A stretch of 64,000 nucleotides of DNA. Origin: an uncultured Bacteroides sp. (GTDB lineage: Bacteria; Bacteroidota; Bacteroidia; Bacteroidales; Bacteroidaceae). The translations under genes and the position numbers were made by a program. The notes under the pieces are model-generated. The model made no database searches. It worked only from the letters and a program-made list of their open reading frames with translations, and was not told where the DNA came from. The DNA lies in the NCBI RefSeq assembly GCF_900547205.1, contig NZ_URFY01000003.1:112069-176068 (forward strand), written 5' to 3'. Shown here piece after piece: positions 26,141 to 35,985 of the stretch (the stretch's first letter is position 1; every line of letters starts with the position of its first letter).

Positions 26141-27490
26141 TTACGCCATTTCGGCGCGGAGCATATCGAGTCCGGCGCGGACGATGCGTTGAAGTTCCAT
26201 CTTTGAAGAGCAGACGAATTCCGCAAGAGCGAAGTCTTCGGGAGCCACTTCGTAGATGCCCAGTGCTTCCATGCGGTCGATGTCTCCGGCAATGATCGCT
26301 TTAATCAGGAACTCCGGCAGGATGTCCATCGGGAGTACACGGTCGTATTCGCCAGACATAATCATGTGGCGTTCACCGCCTTTGATACGGGCATCGAGTG
26401 TATATTCCTTTTTGCCCATCAGCCAGCTGAAGTATGAACGGCTGGTGCTGAACTGGTCGAAGCGAGGCATGATAAATCCGAGCATTTCGTGGATGTTGTC
26501 ACCTTCGGGGATAACGGACAGTTGGCTGTGGAAAGCACCGAGGAATCCGTTGGGAGACACTTGTTTTCCTGTCAGCACGTTGCCGCTGATGTAGCGTAAA
26601 TCTTTATCTTTGGTTACGTTTCCGGCAAAAACGTTGGTGAGCAGTGCGCCAACCTTCAGTTTGCAGTAGGCGGGTTTCAGCACTTCGGAACCTGTCACAG
26701 CTACGGTGCGGGTGAAGTCCACGCGTCCTGTATTGAAGAGACGGCCGATGAAAATCACGGCTTGCGGGTCAATCGTCCATACGGTTTCGCCCTTAGAGAT
26801 GGGGTCGAGATGGTTGATTTGAACGCCTACGTTACCTGCGGGGTTTGGCCCGTCGAATGCGGTGATGGTAACGTTCTTAGCCTGTGTCAAGGCAGTAGCA
26901 TTTTGTTTCACACTGATGTTGAGGTAAGTTTTTGCCATTTGGGCGAGGGCATCGAGTCCTGTCTGGAAGTTCTTCTCTTCGCCTTTCAGGGCGAATTCGA
27001 AGTCGGGTGCCAGCGGGTTGGAGTCGAATGCGGAAACGAAGATTGCTTTCGGCAATACGGTCGGATCGGCGATGATGTCGTAGGGACGTTGTTTGATAAA
27101 TGCGAATAGTCCGGCATTCATCAAAGCGGCTTTCACAGAGTTGGCATCCATCATGCCGGCATCCATTTTGCCAAATTCTTCGTAGTCCTGCTCTTCGGCA
27201 GCTTCCACTACGATATTCAACACCTTACGACGAGCTCCACGTTCAACACTAGTCACCACGCCACTCACGGGTGAAACAAATTTCACTTCAGGATGATACT
27301 TGTCGATAAACAAGGGTCCACCGGCCATCACATATTCCTGTTCTTTCACGACTACCTTCGGCGTCACTCCAGGGAAATCATCGGGTACGAGTGCGTAGAA
27401 TCCCGGCTCTTTCACTGTTGCGTACGTCTCAGCAGCTTTACCTTTCAGGTTTATGTCAAGGCCTTTACGTAACTTTATTACATTTGCCAT
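26141..27490 (-). CDS. nqrA: Na+-NQR subunit A
   Basis: The peripheral cytoplasmic subunit of Na+-NQR, with a role in quinone binding. The 449-residue protein begins MANVIKLRKGLDINLKGKA, the conserved start, so the ATG at 27490 is used rather than the longer frame to 27610, which crosses the promoter. Other family segments are PGVTPKVVVKEQEYVMAGGP, FDGPNPAGNVGVQI and ERHMIMSGEYDRVLP. It heads the operon and has a TACTTTTG box at 27524-27531. Confidence 0.95.
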   Translation of the reverse strand: MANVIKLRKGLDINLKGKAAETYATVKEPGFYALVPDDFPGVTPKVVVKEQEYVMAGGPLFIDKYHPEVKFVSPVSGVVTSVERGARRKVLNIVVEAAEEQDYEEFGKMDAGMMDANSVKAALMNAGLFAFIKQRPYDIIADPTVLPKAIFVSAFDSNPLAPDFEFALKGEEKNFQTGLDALAQMAKTYLNISVKQNATALTQAKNVTITAFDGPNPAGNVGVQINHLDPISKGETVWTIDPQAVIFIGRLFNTGRVDFTRTVAVTGSEVLKPAYCKLKVGALLTNVFAGNVTKDKDLRYISGNVLTGKQVSPNGFLGAFHSQLSVIPEGDNIHEMLGFIMPRFDQFSTSRSYFSWLMGKKEYTLDARIKGGERHMIMSGEYDRVLPMDILPEFLIKAIIAGDIDRMEALGIYEVAPEDFALAEFVCSSKMELQRIVRAGLDMLRAEMA

Positions 27491-27523
27491 GCTATATAAA
27501 ATAATGGTTTCATAAATTTGGCG

Positions 27524-27531
27524 CAAAAGTA
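27524..27531 (-). promoter_or_regulatory. -7 box of the nqr operon
   Basis: TACTTTTG on the minus strand fits TAnnTTTG, 33 nt before the nqrA ATG. Confidence 0.6.
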
Positions 27532-27563
27532 ATAAATAATAATGTGATTCGGGAGGAAAAAGG

Positions 27564-27597
27564 AAAGGAATTACGGAAAAATATCCGTAATTCCTTT
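27564..27597 (-). terminator. Terminator of the C1 peptidase gene
   Basis: The arms AAAGGAATTACGGA and TCCGTAATTCCTTT are perfect over 14 bp, followed on the minus strand by CCTTTTTCC. It separates the peptidase gene from nqrA. Confidence 0.75.
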
Positions 27598-27660
27598 CGT
27601 TGGCGCACACAGTGCTTATACATCTATATCAAACGCATTGTTGGCAGCGTTTATTGCCAG

Positions 27661-29079
27661 TTATTTTTCTTCTGCAAACATGGGGTCCCAGGCAGGAAGT
27701 CGAATCGGCTTTTGTTTCAGGATTTCGAGTGCCTTGGGAGTGACGTATTTCGTTTCCACCACAAGACGGAACATATACTCGTTGAACCATTCGTCCGTCA
27801 TGATGAGATGGCCTTGATATCCGGAGCCTGCGCCCCAACTATTTTCAACCATCCATTTGGTCGGGTTTCCGTTTTTGTCGAGGTCTACCGCCATCAGTGT
27901 CATGGCGTGGCTTGAGCCGCTGGCAAAGCTTTGGATGCGTTGGCGCTTATCCATGCCGAAGGGAGTACCCAGCAGAGATTCGTAATCATAGTTTTTGACG
28001 TCGAGCAAGCCGCGTTCCGAGTTGAGGAATTTGCCCACATCGCAGGAGAAATACATCATGGTGCTATCTTTGAGGGAAGCGATTGCCATCTCCTTGATGT
28101 CCTCGATGGGGAGGTTGACGTACGTCCAGTTATTGCCGTCGTAGCGGTGGCGGTCGTAGTCTATCTCATAACATTTGTAGTACTCGCGGCTGGGGTCGTT
28201 CATCAGCATGACGTAGTCGGTGAGCAGTTTCTCGTCGCCATACTTCTTCAGGAAGGAAAGCGGGGTGTAGGTAGCCGTTTCCACAGGTTTGCCTTGGGCG
28301 TTGTATTCGGTCCATGTAAATTCTGTTGGGGGTACGCCCAAGTTGAGGACGAGCATACGGTAGATGGTGCCCAGCATTTCGGTTTTCGTTTTCAGCAAGT
28401 CATCCGTTTTGGTGCCTTTGGCAGCGAGGTCACGGAGTTGCAGACCTTGTTCGCGGAGCTTCAAGGCAACCAGTTCGGCCATACGTGAAGTGTTGTCGCT
28501 GCTGTTGGTTTCGGGCATTGCGTCTTTGGGGACCAGTCCGTATTTGCTCACGATGTCGGCCACTCCGGTAAAGGTTCCGCCATCACTCAGCGGGTGGCGG
28601 AAGAGCCATTCCACCATTTTATCGTTCATGGGTTTACTGCTGGTGTCGATGATACCTTGCAGGAAGAGGTTGGCTTTCTCCAGTTGGTCGAAGAAGAAAG
28701 GGTAGTTTTGCGAAAACTCAAAGGAGCCAAGGTTGTGCTTGGCGATGGTTTTGGCGCGCATCACGTTCAGTCCGGTGAAGAGCCAGCAGCGTCCGGATGA
28801 TTTCTGGTTGGTGATGCCTTTGGTATTCACTTTGATGGAGAAGTGCGTGTCCATGCCTTTCAGGTTGTCCTGATTCAGCGCCAGCTTGCGGATGTCGTTG
28901 CTGCCGATGGCGTTGCGGATGGCTTTGTCGGCAGTGGTGCCTTCATAACTCTTTTTGATTTGCTGCATCATAGCTTCGCTGATGCCGCCTTTCGCGTCTT
29001 GCGCCTGTTTTGCGTTCTGGGCTTGCGCAGAATAGCAGAGGGCGCAGAAAACAATAACTGATAAGATTCGTTTATTCAT
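27661..29079 (-). CDS. Exported C1 peptidase (bleomycin hydrolase/PepC family)
   Basis: A 472-residue papain-family aminopeptidase. Unlike cytoplasmic PepC it has a signal peptide (residues 1-21, ending SAQAQ), so it acts in the periplasm or outside. The active site shows NQKSSGRCWLFTG with C98 as nucleophile, the His in SGSSHAMTLMAVD and the Asn in WMVENSWGAGSGYQGHL. Members of this family form hexameric self-compartmentalised peptidases. It probably trims peptides for nutrition. Transcribed alone from a TATTTTTG box at 29179-29186, with its own terminator. Confidence 0.93.
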   Translation of the reverse strand: MNKRILSVIVFCALCYSAQAQNAKQAQDAKGGISEAMMQQIKKSYEGTTADKAIRNAIGSNDIRKLALNQDNLKGMDTHFSIKVNTKGITNQKSSGRCWLFTGLNVMRAKTIAKHNLGSFEFSQNYPFFFDQLEKANLFLQGIIDTSSKPMNDKMVEWLFRHPLSDGGTFTGVADIVSKYGLVPKDAMPETNSSDNTSRMAELVALKLREQGLQLRDLAAKGTKTDDLLKTKTEMLGTIYRMLVLNLGVPPTEFTWTEYNAQGKPVETATYTPLSFLKKYGDEKLLTDYVMLMNDPSREYYKCYEIDYDRHRYDGNNWTYVNLPIEDIKEMAIASLKDSTMMYFSCDVGKFLNSERGLLDVKNYDYESLLGTPFGMDKRQRIQSFASGSSHAMTLMAVDLDKNGNPTKWMVENSWGAGSGYQGHLIMTDEWFNEYMFRLVVETKYVTPKALEILKQKPIRLPAWDPMFAEEK

Positions 29080-29178
29080 ATTATAGTAAATAATTTATTG
29101 GTTGCAGATGAACTGGTTTCTAAACGGTTCAGTGGTGATGTCCATGCGTTGTGTTCTTAATAAAACATTATCACTTCG

Positions 29179-29186
29179 CAAAAATA
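29179..29186 (-). promoter_or_regulatory. -7 box of the C1 peptidase gene
   Basis: TATTTTTG on the minus strand fits TAnnTTTG; the leader is about 95 nt. Confidence 0.5.
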
Positions 29187-29275
29187 CGATTCTTTTTTAG
29201 ATTTATTATCTATGAAGATGAAAACTAATCGAAATAAAATAGTTTCCTTTGCACCGGATTCCTCAGATAGAGATT

Positions 29276-30502
29276 ATGAAGAAATATATAATAAGTGTAT
29301 TGATGATGTTTATATTCATCCATACTTCATCGGCCCAGACGGCTGATACATCGGTAGTTACGACAAGTCATGAAGTTGCCCCGGAAGACAGTACCCCCAC
29401 CCTTTCCAAACGTGAACTGCGACGCGAGCGTGTAGCAAAAAGAAATTTGCACTATAATATATTAGGTGGACCGAGTTATACACCTGATTTCGGTTTGTTG
29501 GTAGGCGGTAGTGCGCTGCTGACCTTCCGGATGAATCCCGGCGACAGCACTCAGCGCCGTTCGGTGCTTCCGATGGCGATTGCCTTGATGTTCAAAGGGG
29601 GATTGAACCTGATGACCAAGCCGCAGCTTTTCTTCAAAGGCGACCGTTTTCGCATCTTCGGTACGTTCTCTTATAAGAATACGATAGAGAATTTTTACGG
29701 CATCGGTTATAGTACGAATAAAGATTATCCGCGCGGAGAAGATACGAGTGAATACCGTTATAGTGGCATTCAGGTAAATCCGTGGTTCTTGTTCCGGTTG
29801 GGAGAAAGCAATTTCTTTGCCGGTCCGCAGGTGGACTTCAACTACGATAAAATCACCAAACCGGCAGCGGGAATGGTGGAGCAGCCGGCTTATATCGCGG
29901 CAGGCGGCACGGAGCACGGATACAAGAATTTCAGTTCAGGACTGGGGTATCTGCTGACGTACGACACGCGCGATGTTCCTGCCAATGCATATAAAGGTAT
30001 GTATCTGGACTTTCGCGGAATGATGTACAACAAGGCTTTCGGCAGTGATGATAATTTCTATCGCTTGGAGTTGGATTACCGGCAGTACAAATCGCTGGGA
30101 CTCCGCAAAGTGCTAGCATGGACGGTGCAGACGAAGAACGTGTTCGGTGATGTTCCGCTGACAAAGTATGCCCTTAGCGGCACGCCATTCGACCTTCGCG
30201 GTTACTACATGGGGCAGTTTCGCGACAAGTCTTCTCATGTGGTGATGGCTGAATACCGCCAGATGATTAATACGGATAAGAGTACTTGGGTGAAAAAGAT
30301 GTTGAATCATGTAGGCTATGCCGCCTGGGCAGGATGCGGATTCATGGGCCCTACGCCGGGCAAGATTGAAGGTGTGTTGCCCAACCTTGGAGTGGGGCTG
30401 CGCATCGAAGTTCAGCCGCGCATGAATGTCCGTCTCGACTTCGGAAGAGACATGGTGAATAAGCAAAATCTGTTCTATTTCAATATGACGGAGGCTTTTT
30501 AA
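29276..30502 (+). CDS. BamA/TamA-type outer-membrane barrel without POTRA domains
   Basis: A 408-residue exported protein whose ATG at 29276 opens a signal peptide (KKYIISVLMMFIFIHTSSAQ). The rest is a D15/Omp85-like barrel: a strand-rich region with YTPDFGLLVGGSALLTF, GFLTYDTRD-like LLTYDTRDVPANAYKG near 225, the FDLRGYYMGQFRDKS segment (the conserved RGY/F loop) and a terminal Phe (NMTEAF). It is too short for POTRA repeats, so it is unlikely to be the main assembly factor; similar short proteins may export or anchor lipids or proteins. Family sure, function open. Confidence 0.85.
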   Translation: MKKYIISVLMMFIFIHTSSAQTADTSVVTTSHEVAPEDSTPTLSKRELRRERVAKRNLHYNILGGPSYTPDFGLLVGGSALLTFRMNPGDSTQRRSVLPMAIALMFKGGLNLMTKPQLFFKGDRFRIFGTFSYKNTIENFYGIGYSTNKDYPRGEDTSEYRYSGIQVNPWFLFRLGESNFFAGPQVDFNYDKITKPAAGMVEQPAYIAAGGTEHGYKNFSSGLGYLLTYDTRDVPANAYKGMYLDFRGMMYNKAFGSDDNFYRLELDYRQYKSLGLRKVLAWTVQTKNVFGDVPLTKYALSGTPFDLRGYYMGQFRDKSSHVVMAEYRQMINTDKSTWVKKMLNHVGYAAWAGCGFMGPTPGKIEGVLPNLGVGLRIEVQPRMNVRLDFGRDMVNKQNLFYFNMTEAF

Positions 30503-30568
30503 GCGGGTTGATGCACATAATTAATAAGAAAGATTGCAAAATTGATTTCTATAAATGAAATTTATCCC

Positions 30569-30576
30569 TATATTTG
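30569..30576 (+). promoter_or_regulatory. -7 box of polysaccharide block A
   Basis: TATATTTG lies inside the longer open frame from 30555, which is the reason to place the protein start downstream at 30618. Confidence 0.55.
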
Positions 30577-30617
30577 CGGAAGCTAAAAAACACAGCAAGA
30601 ACAATAATAGGATTTAT

Positions 30618-31367
30618 ATGAAGTACATTAGATATGTTTTTTTAGGGGCGATGTTTTTGTTTGTCACTATTCAAAGTGGAAATGCCCAAAGTGTGAGTGA
30701 TTTTTCTAGATTAAAACCAGAAGATTATGCTAACATTGCTCTTCCACCGTTAGACCTTCTTTTTGAAAATGCAAAAGGAGCTCCAACTTATGAACTAGCC
30801 AAGGTAAGAGAACAAATCGAACGAAAATTATTAGCTAAAGAAAAACGTGCTTTTCTGAGCTTCTTCAGTTTAAGAGGAAGTTACCAATATGGTATGTTCG
30901 GCAACGAATCCACTTTCACAGATGTGGCAATAGCTCCCTATCTTACTTACGCCACACAAGCACAGAATGGATACACAGTAGGTGCAGGTATCAATATTCC
31001 TTTGGATGCCCTTTTTGACCTTAGCGCACGAGTAAAACGGCAAAAGCTGAACATACGTGCTGCAGAGCTCGAAAGAGACCTGAAATTTGAAGAAATGAAA
31101 AAAGAGATAATCCTAATGTATGCAACTGCAACAGCACAGTTAAATATACTTAGGTTAAATGCCGAAGCACTCACTTTAGCCAATGTACAATATGGCATAG
31201 CCGAAAAAAACTTTGCTAATGGAGTCATTGATTCAGGAAATTTATCAGTGGAAAAGTCTCGTCAGTCTGATGCACTGGAAAAATTCGAGAACAGTAAATT
31301 CGAGCTAACTAAAAGTCTCATGATACTTGAAGTAATTACCCTTACTCCCATCCTCAAAAATAAATAG
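30618..31367 (+). CDS. Half-length TolC-like outer-membrane protein
   Basis: A 249-residue protein with a signal peptide (YIRYVFLGAMFLFVTIQSGN, then AQ). It shows one outer-membrane efflux protein repeat only: helix (PPLDLLFENAK and following), strand pair (LRGSYQYG; YTVGAGINIPLD), then long helices (EMKKEIILMYATATAQLNIL; NGVIDSGNLSVEKSRQ). Classical TolC is about 430-490 residues with two such repeats. Directly followed by a GumC/Wzz-like gene (7-nt gap), it may form the outer-membrane exit for the polysaccharide instead of a Wza protein. Alternatively it is a degenerate paralogue. Family fairly sure. Confidence 0.72.
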   Translation: MKYIRYVFLGAMFLFVTIQSGNAQSVSDFSRLKPEDYANIALPPLDLLFENAKGAPTYELAKVREQIERKLLAKEKRAFLSFFSLRGSYQYGMFGNESTFTDVAIAPYLTYATQAQNGYTVGAGINIPLDALFDLSARVKRQKLNIRAAELERDLKFEEMKKEIILMYATATAQLNILRLNAEALTLANVQYGIAEKNFANGVIDSGNLSVEKSRQSDALEKFENSKFELTKSLMILEVITLTPILKNK

Positions 31368-31374
31368 CACACAT

Positions 31375-33597
31375 ATGGAATATATCCTTTATATCAGCAG
31401 GTTCCTGTACCGGATTCGCTGGTGGTTACTACTCGGTACAGCCATTATTACATTTGCCGTATACTATTATGGGAAGCGCATGATAGGCAAAACATTTTAT
31501 GTGGAAGCCACGCTCTACACCGGTGTCGCCTCAGGATATAGTATCGAAGGCGGCAGTAATAAAGTAGATTGGGCGACAGCACAAAATGCGATGGACAACC
31601 TTATCAGCATTATTAAAGCAGAAAGCACATTGCAAAGAGTATCAATGCGCCTATACGCTCGTAGCTTAATACATGGTGATCCAGAAAAAGACAATGAATA
31701 CATTAAAGCAAGCAATTATAACAGAATTTACAACCACCTGAACAATAGTCCCAATGGGAAAGAGATACTAGCTCTGGTTGATAAAAGAAGCGAAGACAAA
31801 ACAGTAGAAAATTTCTTCCAATATTTGCGTCCCACACAGTCAAACTACTTGTATGGAGTTTTTTATTACAATCTACCTCATTATAGTTTTAATGCACTTA
31901 AGACTATTCAGGTGAGTCGTAAGGGAGCCAGTGATTTAATATCCGTTAGTTATATGGCGGATGATCCAGGTATTGCATATAATACCATCGAAATCCTTAC
32001 GAAAGAATTTGTAAATGAATATAGTGCTATTCGTTATGGTGAAACCGATAAGGTAATAGAATACTTTAAAGGAGAGCTCAGCCGTATCGGTAAGGATTTA
32101 CGGATGAATGAAGATTCACTCACCATGTACAATGTTGATAAACGCATTATCAACTACTATGATGAAACCAAAGAAATCGCAGCAATCAATAAAGAGTTCG
32201 AGCTCCGAGAGCAGAACGTACTCATTGAATATAACAGTACGAAGGCAATGCTTAGTGAATTAGAGAAACAAATGAACAGCAACGCTAAACAAGCTATCAC
32301 CAATCTTCAGTTCCTAAATAAGCTAAATGAAGCTTCGTCGCTTACCGGAAAGATTTCTGAGATGGAAACTATCTCATCCGATAATAATACACTGCAAGAT
32401 TATAAAGGCCGTCTAGAGAATATTCGTCATGAACTATCAGAGCTATCGGACAAATATACAAATCACCAATATAGTAAAGAAGGAGTATCCAAAGAGAATA
32501 TAATACAGCAGTGGTTAGACATTACTCTACGTTTTGAAAAAGCCAAATCTGACCTTCAAATTATACAGGAAAGTCGTAGGCAGTTGGCCGATAAGTACAA
32601 ATTGTTCGCTCCGGTAGGTTCCACAATCAAGCGTAAAGAGCGTAATATAAGCTTCATCGAGCAGAATTACTTATCAGTATTGAAGAGCTATAATGACGCC
32701 CTTATGCGTAGAAAAAATCTGGAGATGACCTCGGCGGCGCTAAAAGTACTAAATGCTCCGGCATACCCAATTAATGCCATGCCTACTAACTTAAAAAAGA
32801 TAGTAATGGCAGCTTGTGCCGGCACTTTCTTGTTTCTCCTCGGCTTCTTCCTTATTCTGGAGTTGTTAGACCGCACCCTGCGTGACTCTCTACGTGCCCG
32901 TCGATTAGTGGGACTCCCCATGTTGGGAGCATTTCCCAAAGAGTCCATTATGGAATATGGCGGTCATATGAAAGAATGTCTAGATATAGCAACCAAACAA
33001 CTAAGTAGCAGTATACTTTATTTCTGTACTCAGAGAAAAGAAGGATTGCCGTATATCATTAATTTCATAAGTACGGAAATAGGCGTAGGCAAAAGCGATG
33101 TCATTTTAAAATTGGAAGAATATTGGGAAAGCATAGGACTTAAAGTACGTTACATCACATGGGGTAAAGACTTTAATGCTTCTTCGCGTGAGTACTCATT
33201 GGCAAAAAGTATCACGGACCTCTATTTTCCGGCTATGGAGGATATTCTCATTGTTGAATATCCTGATTTACGCGACTTCAACATCCCGCCATCCTTGCTG
33301 CAAGAAGCGAACCTGAATATATTGATTGCGAGAGCTGATCACGGATGGAAGGAAACAGACAAGTTATTAGTTTCAAGGCTACAAAATCAAGTTGCCCAAA
33401 CGCCGTTATACCTTTATCTTACATACGCATCACGTAATGTAGTAGAAGATTATACAGGTATGCTTCCACCATATACGCTTTGGAGAAAACTAACTTACCG
33501 CATATCTCAATTGGCATTGACGGAAAGTATCTCTTCTCTAACCAAGAAAAAGAGAAAGCCTACTCAATCAAACGAAGAGAACGAAGATGACGAATGA
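31375..33597 (+). CDS. GumC/Wzz-like polysaccharide copolymerase with degenerate kinase domain
   Basis: A 740-residue inner-membrane protein. N-terminal helix at about 15-33, a long periplasmic coiled-coil region (about 200-430), a second helix at about 472-495 and a cytoplasmic C-terminal domain resembling BY-kinases. That domain has a Walker-like STEIGVGKS near 566, lacking the full GxxGxGKT/S consensus, a possible Walker B (ILIVEYPDL) near 620 and no Tyr cluster at the C-terminus. Such proteins set chain length and couple polymerisation to export. It overlaps the polymerase gene by 11 nt. Likely regulated by mechanisms other than tyrosine autophosphorylation. Confidence 0.85.
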   Translation: MEYILYISRFLYRIRWWLLLGTAIITFAVYYYGKRMIGKTFYVEATLYTGVASGYSIEGGSNKVDWATAQNAMDNLISIIKAESTLQRVSMRLYARSLIHGDPEKDNEYIKASNYNRIYNHLNNSPNGKEILALVDKRSEDKTVENFFQYLRPTQSNYLYGVFYYNLPHYSFNALKTIQVSRKGASDLISVSYMADDPGIAYNTIEILTKEFVNEYSAIRYGETDKVIEYFKGELSRIGKDLRMNEDSLTMYNVDKRIINYYDETKEIAAINKEFELREQNVLIEYNSTKAMLSELEKQMNSNAKQAITNLQFLNKLNEASSLTGKISEMETISSDNNTLQDYKGRLENIRHELSELSDKYTNHQYSKEGVSKENIIQQWLDITLRFEKAKSDLQIIQESRRQLADKYKLFAPVGSTIKRKERNISFIEQNYLSVLKSYNDALMRRKNLEMTSAALKVLNAPAYPINAMPTNLKKIVMAACAGTFLFLLGFFLILELLDRTLRDSLRARRLVGLPMLGAFPKESIMEYGGHMKECLDIATKQLSSSILYFCTQRKEGLPYIINFISTEIGVGKSDVILKLEEYWESIGLKVRYITWGKDFNASSREYSLAKSITDLYFPAMEDILIVEYPDLRDFNIPPSLLQEANLNILIARADHGWKETDKLLVSRLQNQVAQTPLYLYLTYASRNVVEDYTGMLPPYTLWRKLTYRISQLALTESISSLTKKKRKPTQSNEENEDDE

Positions 33598-35068
33598 GAA
33601 AAAAAAATATAGTAGATGTCTTGCAGCTACCAGAAATTATTGCACCAGCAAAGGATGGATACATTTATTTCTGGTCAGCTGTATATGCATCTTATATAAA
33701 GCTATATTTCAAACACCTCTTCCTCTATTTTTGGCCATTAGCCTATTGCCTTTTGCATTATTGCTATTCTTATTAGTAATAAAATACTCTAAGCAGAGTT
33801 TTTATACCCTATTCATTTTACAATTCATATTGGCTGCTGCGAATATAGTAGTAGATATTCCGTTAGGAATAGCTACGTTAGTATGCACTCTGTTTACCGT
33901 AGCGTTGCTACTTTCATATACAATATACAAGAAAGTGGACTGGACAGAGAGCCGTAATGGTATGCTCTTACTTTTTCTTATCTGGGGATGCTATTGCGTA
34001 TTGGAACTAGCTAATCCAAACAATGTACAAGTAGCTTGGAACATATCCATCACGCACTATTTTATTTACCCTGTGGTATGCGCAATCCTAGTGCCACTAG
34101 CCATTCGAGATGTAAAAGGCATCCAATGGTTACTCATTATCTGGTCGATTTTCATTCTTATGGGTGCTGCCAAAGGTTATTGGCAAAAAAATCATGGTTT
34201 TAATGCCCGCGAGTTATATTTCCTTTATGAATTGGGAGGAGCCAAAACCCATATCATCTGGTCTGGTATTCGTTATTTTTCTTTTTTCAGCGATGCTGCA
34301 AATTTCGGCGTACACATGGCTATGGGAATATCCATATTTGGGATATCCATATTCTATGTAAAAAACCTATGGATGAAAGCCTATTTCGCTATTGTCGTAT
34401 TAGCCGCAATATATGGAATGGGGATTTCAGGCACGCGTGCGGCAGTAGCTGTCCCCATTGGAGCATTAGGTGCTTATATTGTACTGTCCCGAAACCTTAA
34501 ATCATGCATTGTAGGACTCTCGACACTACTAATATTCTTCATTTTCTTTACGTTCACTAACATTGGCGACGGAAATCAGTATATCCGTAAAATGCGTTCA
34601 GCCTTTCGCCCCGGACAAGATGCATCCTATCAATTACGCGTAATGAATCGTGAAAAGATGAAAGAACTGATGGTACACAAACCTTTTGGTTATGGTATTG
34701 GTCTATCCAAGGGAGAACGATTTCAACCCAAAGAACGTATGCCTTATCCACCCGATTCATGGCTTATTTCAGTATGGGTAGAAACCGGTATTGTGGGACT
34801 CATACTGTATCTAGCTATCCATGGCGCTCTCTTTGTATGGTGTGGATGGATACTAATGTTCAAAGTTATGAATAAGCGACTGCGAGGATTGCTCATGTCT
34901 TGGCTTTGTATGGCTGCCGGATTTTATCTTGCTGCCTATGCCAACGATGTGATGCAATATCCAAATTCCATACCCATATACACCGCCTTTGCACTCTGCT
35001 TCACAGGTCGATACATCGACAAACGAATGCAAAAGGAAAAAGAAACTAAATTGATAAACAAACAATAA
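33587..35068 (+). CDS. O-antigen polymerase/ligase-type membrane protein (Wzy-like)
   Basis: A 493-residue protein with 10 or more hydrophobic segments and a large periplasmic loop in the second half (about residues 330-400: GQDASYQLRVMNREKMKELM, PFGYGIGLSKG, YPPDSWLISVWVETGIVG). This loop pattern, Arg-rich with a following P-D-S/N-xx-L, belongs to the Wzy_C/WaaL family that joins lipid-linked sugar units or ligates the finished glycan. In a locus with Wzx and a copolymerase, a polymerase role is the best guess. Start overlaps the preceding gene by 11 nt. Confidence 0.85.
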   Translation: MTNEKKKYSRCLAATRNYCTSKGWIHLFLVSCICILYKAIFQTPLPLFLAISLLPFALLLFLLVIKYSKQSFYTLFILQFILAAANIVVDIPLGIATLVCTLFTVALLLSYTIYKKVDWTESRNGMLLLFLIWGCYCVLELANPNNVQVAWNISITHYFIYPVVCAILVPLAIRDVKGIQWLLIIWSIFILMGAAKGYWQKNHGFNARELYFLYELGGAKTHIIWSGIRYFSFFSDAANFGVHMAMGISIFGISIFYVKNLWMKAYFAIVVLAAIYGMGISGTRAAVAVPIGALGAYIVLSRNLKSCIVGLSTLLIFFIFFTFTNIGDGNQYIRKMRSAFRPGQDASYQLRVMNREKMKELMVHKPFGYGIGLSKGERFQPKERMPYPPDSWLISVWVETGIVGLILYLAIHGALFVWCGWILMFKVMNKRLRGLLMSWLCMAAGFYLAAYANDVMQYPNSIPIYTAFALCFTGRYIDKRMQKEKETKLINKQ

Positions 35069-35077
35069 ATAAGCAAT

Positions 35078-35965
35078 ATGACTGACGGGCTTCAAGTCTC
35101 CTTTATTACGATTTGCTACAATGGTTATGACGACACTTGTGAACTGATAGAGTCGTTACGGAAATACGTGCGCTCTGTAAGTTACGAGATTATTGTAGTA
35201 GACAATGCCTCACGCGAAAATGAAGCTGCCAAAATCAAAGAGAAATATCCATTTGTCACTACCCTGCGGAGTGACACCAACCGGGGGTTCTCAGGAGGAA
35301 ACAATCTAGGAATCAAGGTAGCCAACGGGCAATACATATTTCTTATCAACAATGATACATATGTCGAATCAGACGGATTTCACAATCTGATAGAGCGACT
35401 TGAAAGTGGAAAAAACATAGGAGCAGTCTCTCCCAAGATACGTTTCGCATTTCCTCCGCAAAACATACAGTTTGCCGGATTCACCCCTCTTTCAACCATT
35501 ACTATCCGGAATGAGGTCGTAGGTTTCGGACATCCAGATGACGGTAGTTTCGACACAGCCCACACAACTCCTTATTTACATGGAGCAGCATTGATGGTGA
35601 AACGTGAAGCCATCGAAAAAGTAGGGCTAATGCCAGAAGTATATTTCCTCTATTACGAAGAAGTAGATTGGTGCACACGCATGACCGATGCGGGCTACGA
35701 GCTGTGGTATGAACCTCGTTGCACTGTTTTTCACAAAGAAAGCCAAAGCACCGGTCAACTCAGCAAACTGCGTACTTACTATATGACCCGCAACCGCTTG
35801 CTTTACACCCGCCGTAACCGAACGGGAAGCCAACGGTTGCTGTCTATCTTCTATCAATGCACCGTTGCAGCCGGAAAAAACAGTATTCTATTTGCCTTAA
35901 AAGGGCGGTTTGATCTATTTTCTGCCGTATGGAAAGGAGTAATAGAAAGTTTCTACATCGGATAA
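35078..35965 (+). CDS. Family 2 glycosyltransferase
   Basis: A 295-residue GT-A enzyme with the nucleotide-sugar loop FITICYNGYDDTCELIESL at the N-terminus, VVDNASRENEAA near 45, the NRGFSGGNNLGIKVANG segment near 70 and the metal motif as NND (LINNDTYVES). The mid-sequence EEVDWCTRMTDAGYELWYEP is characteristic of rhamnosyltransferase-like members that use dTDP-sugars. No membrane helix is evident. It starts 9 nt after the polymerase gene. Sugar donor unknown. Confidence 0.9.
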   Translation: MTDGLQVSFITICYNGYDDTCELIESLRKYVRSVSYEIIVVDNASRENEAAKIKEKYPFVTTLRSDTNRGFSGGNNLGIKVANGQYIFLINNDTYVESDGFHNLIERLESGKNIGAVSPKIRFAFPPQNIQFAGFTPLSTITIRNEVVGFGHPDDGSFDTAHTTPYLHGAALMVKREAIEKVGLMPEVYFLYYEEVDWCTRMTDAGYELWYEPRCTVFHKESQSTGQLSKLRTYYMTRNRLLYTRRNRTGSQRLLSIFYQCTVAAGKNSILFALKGRFDLFSAVWKGVIESFYIG

Positions 35966-35985
35966 CCTATAAAAAGTGAAAGACC

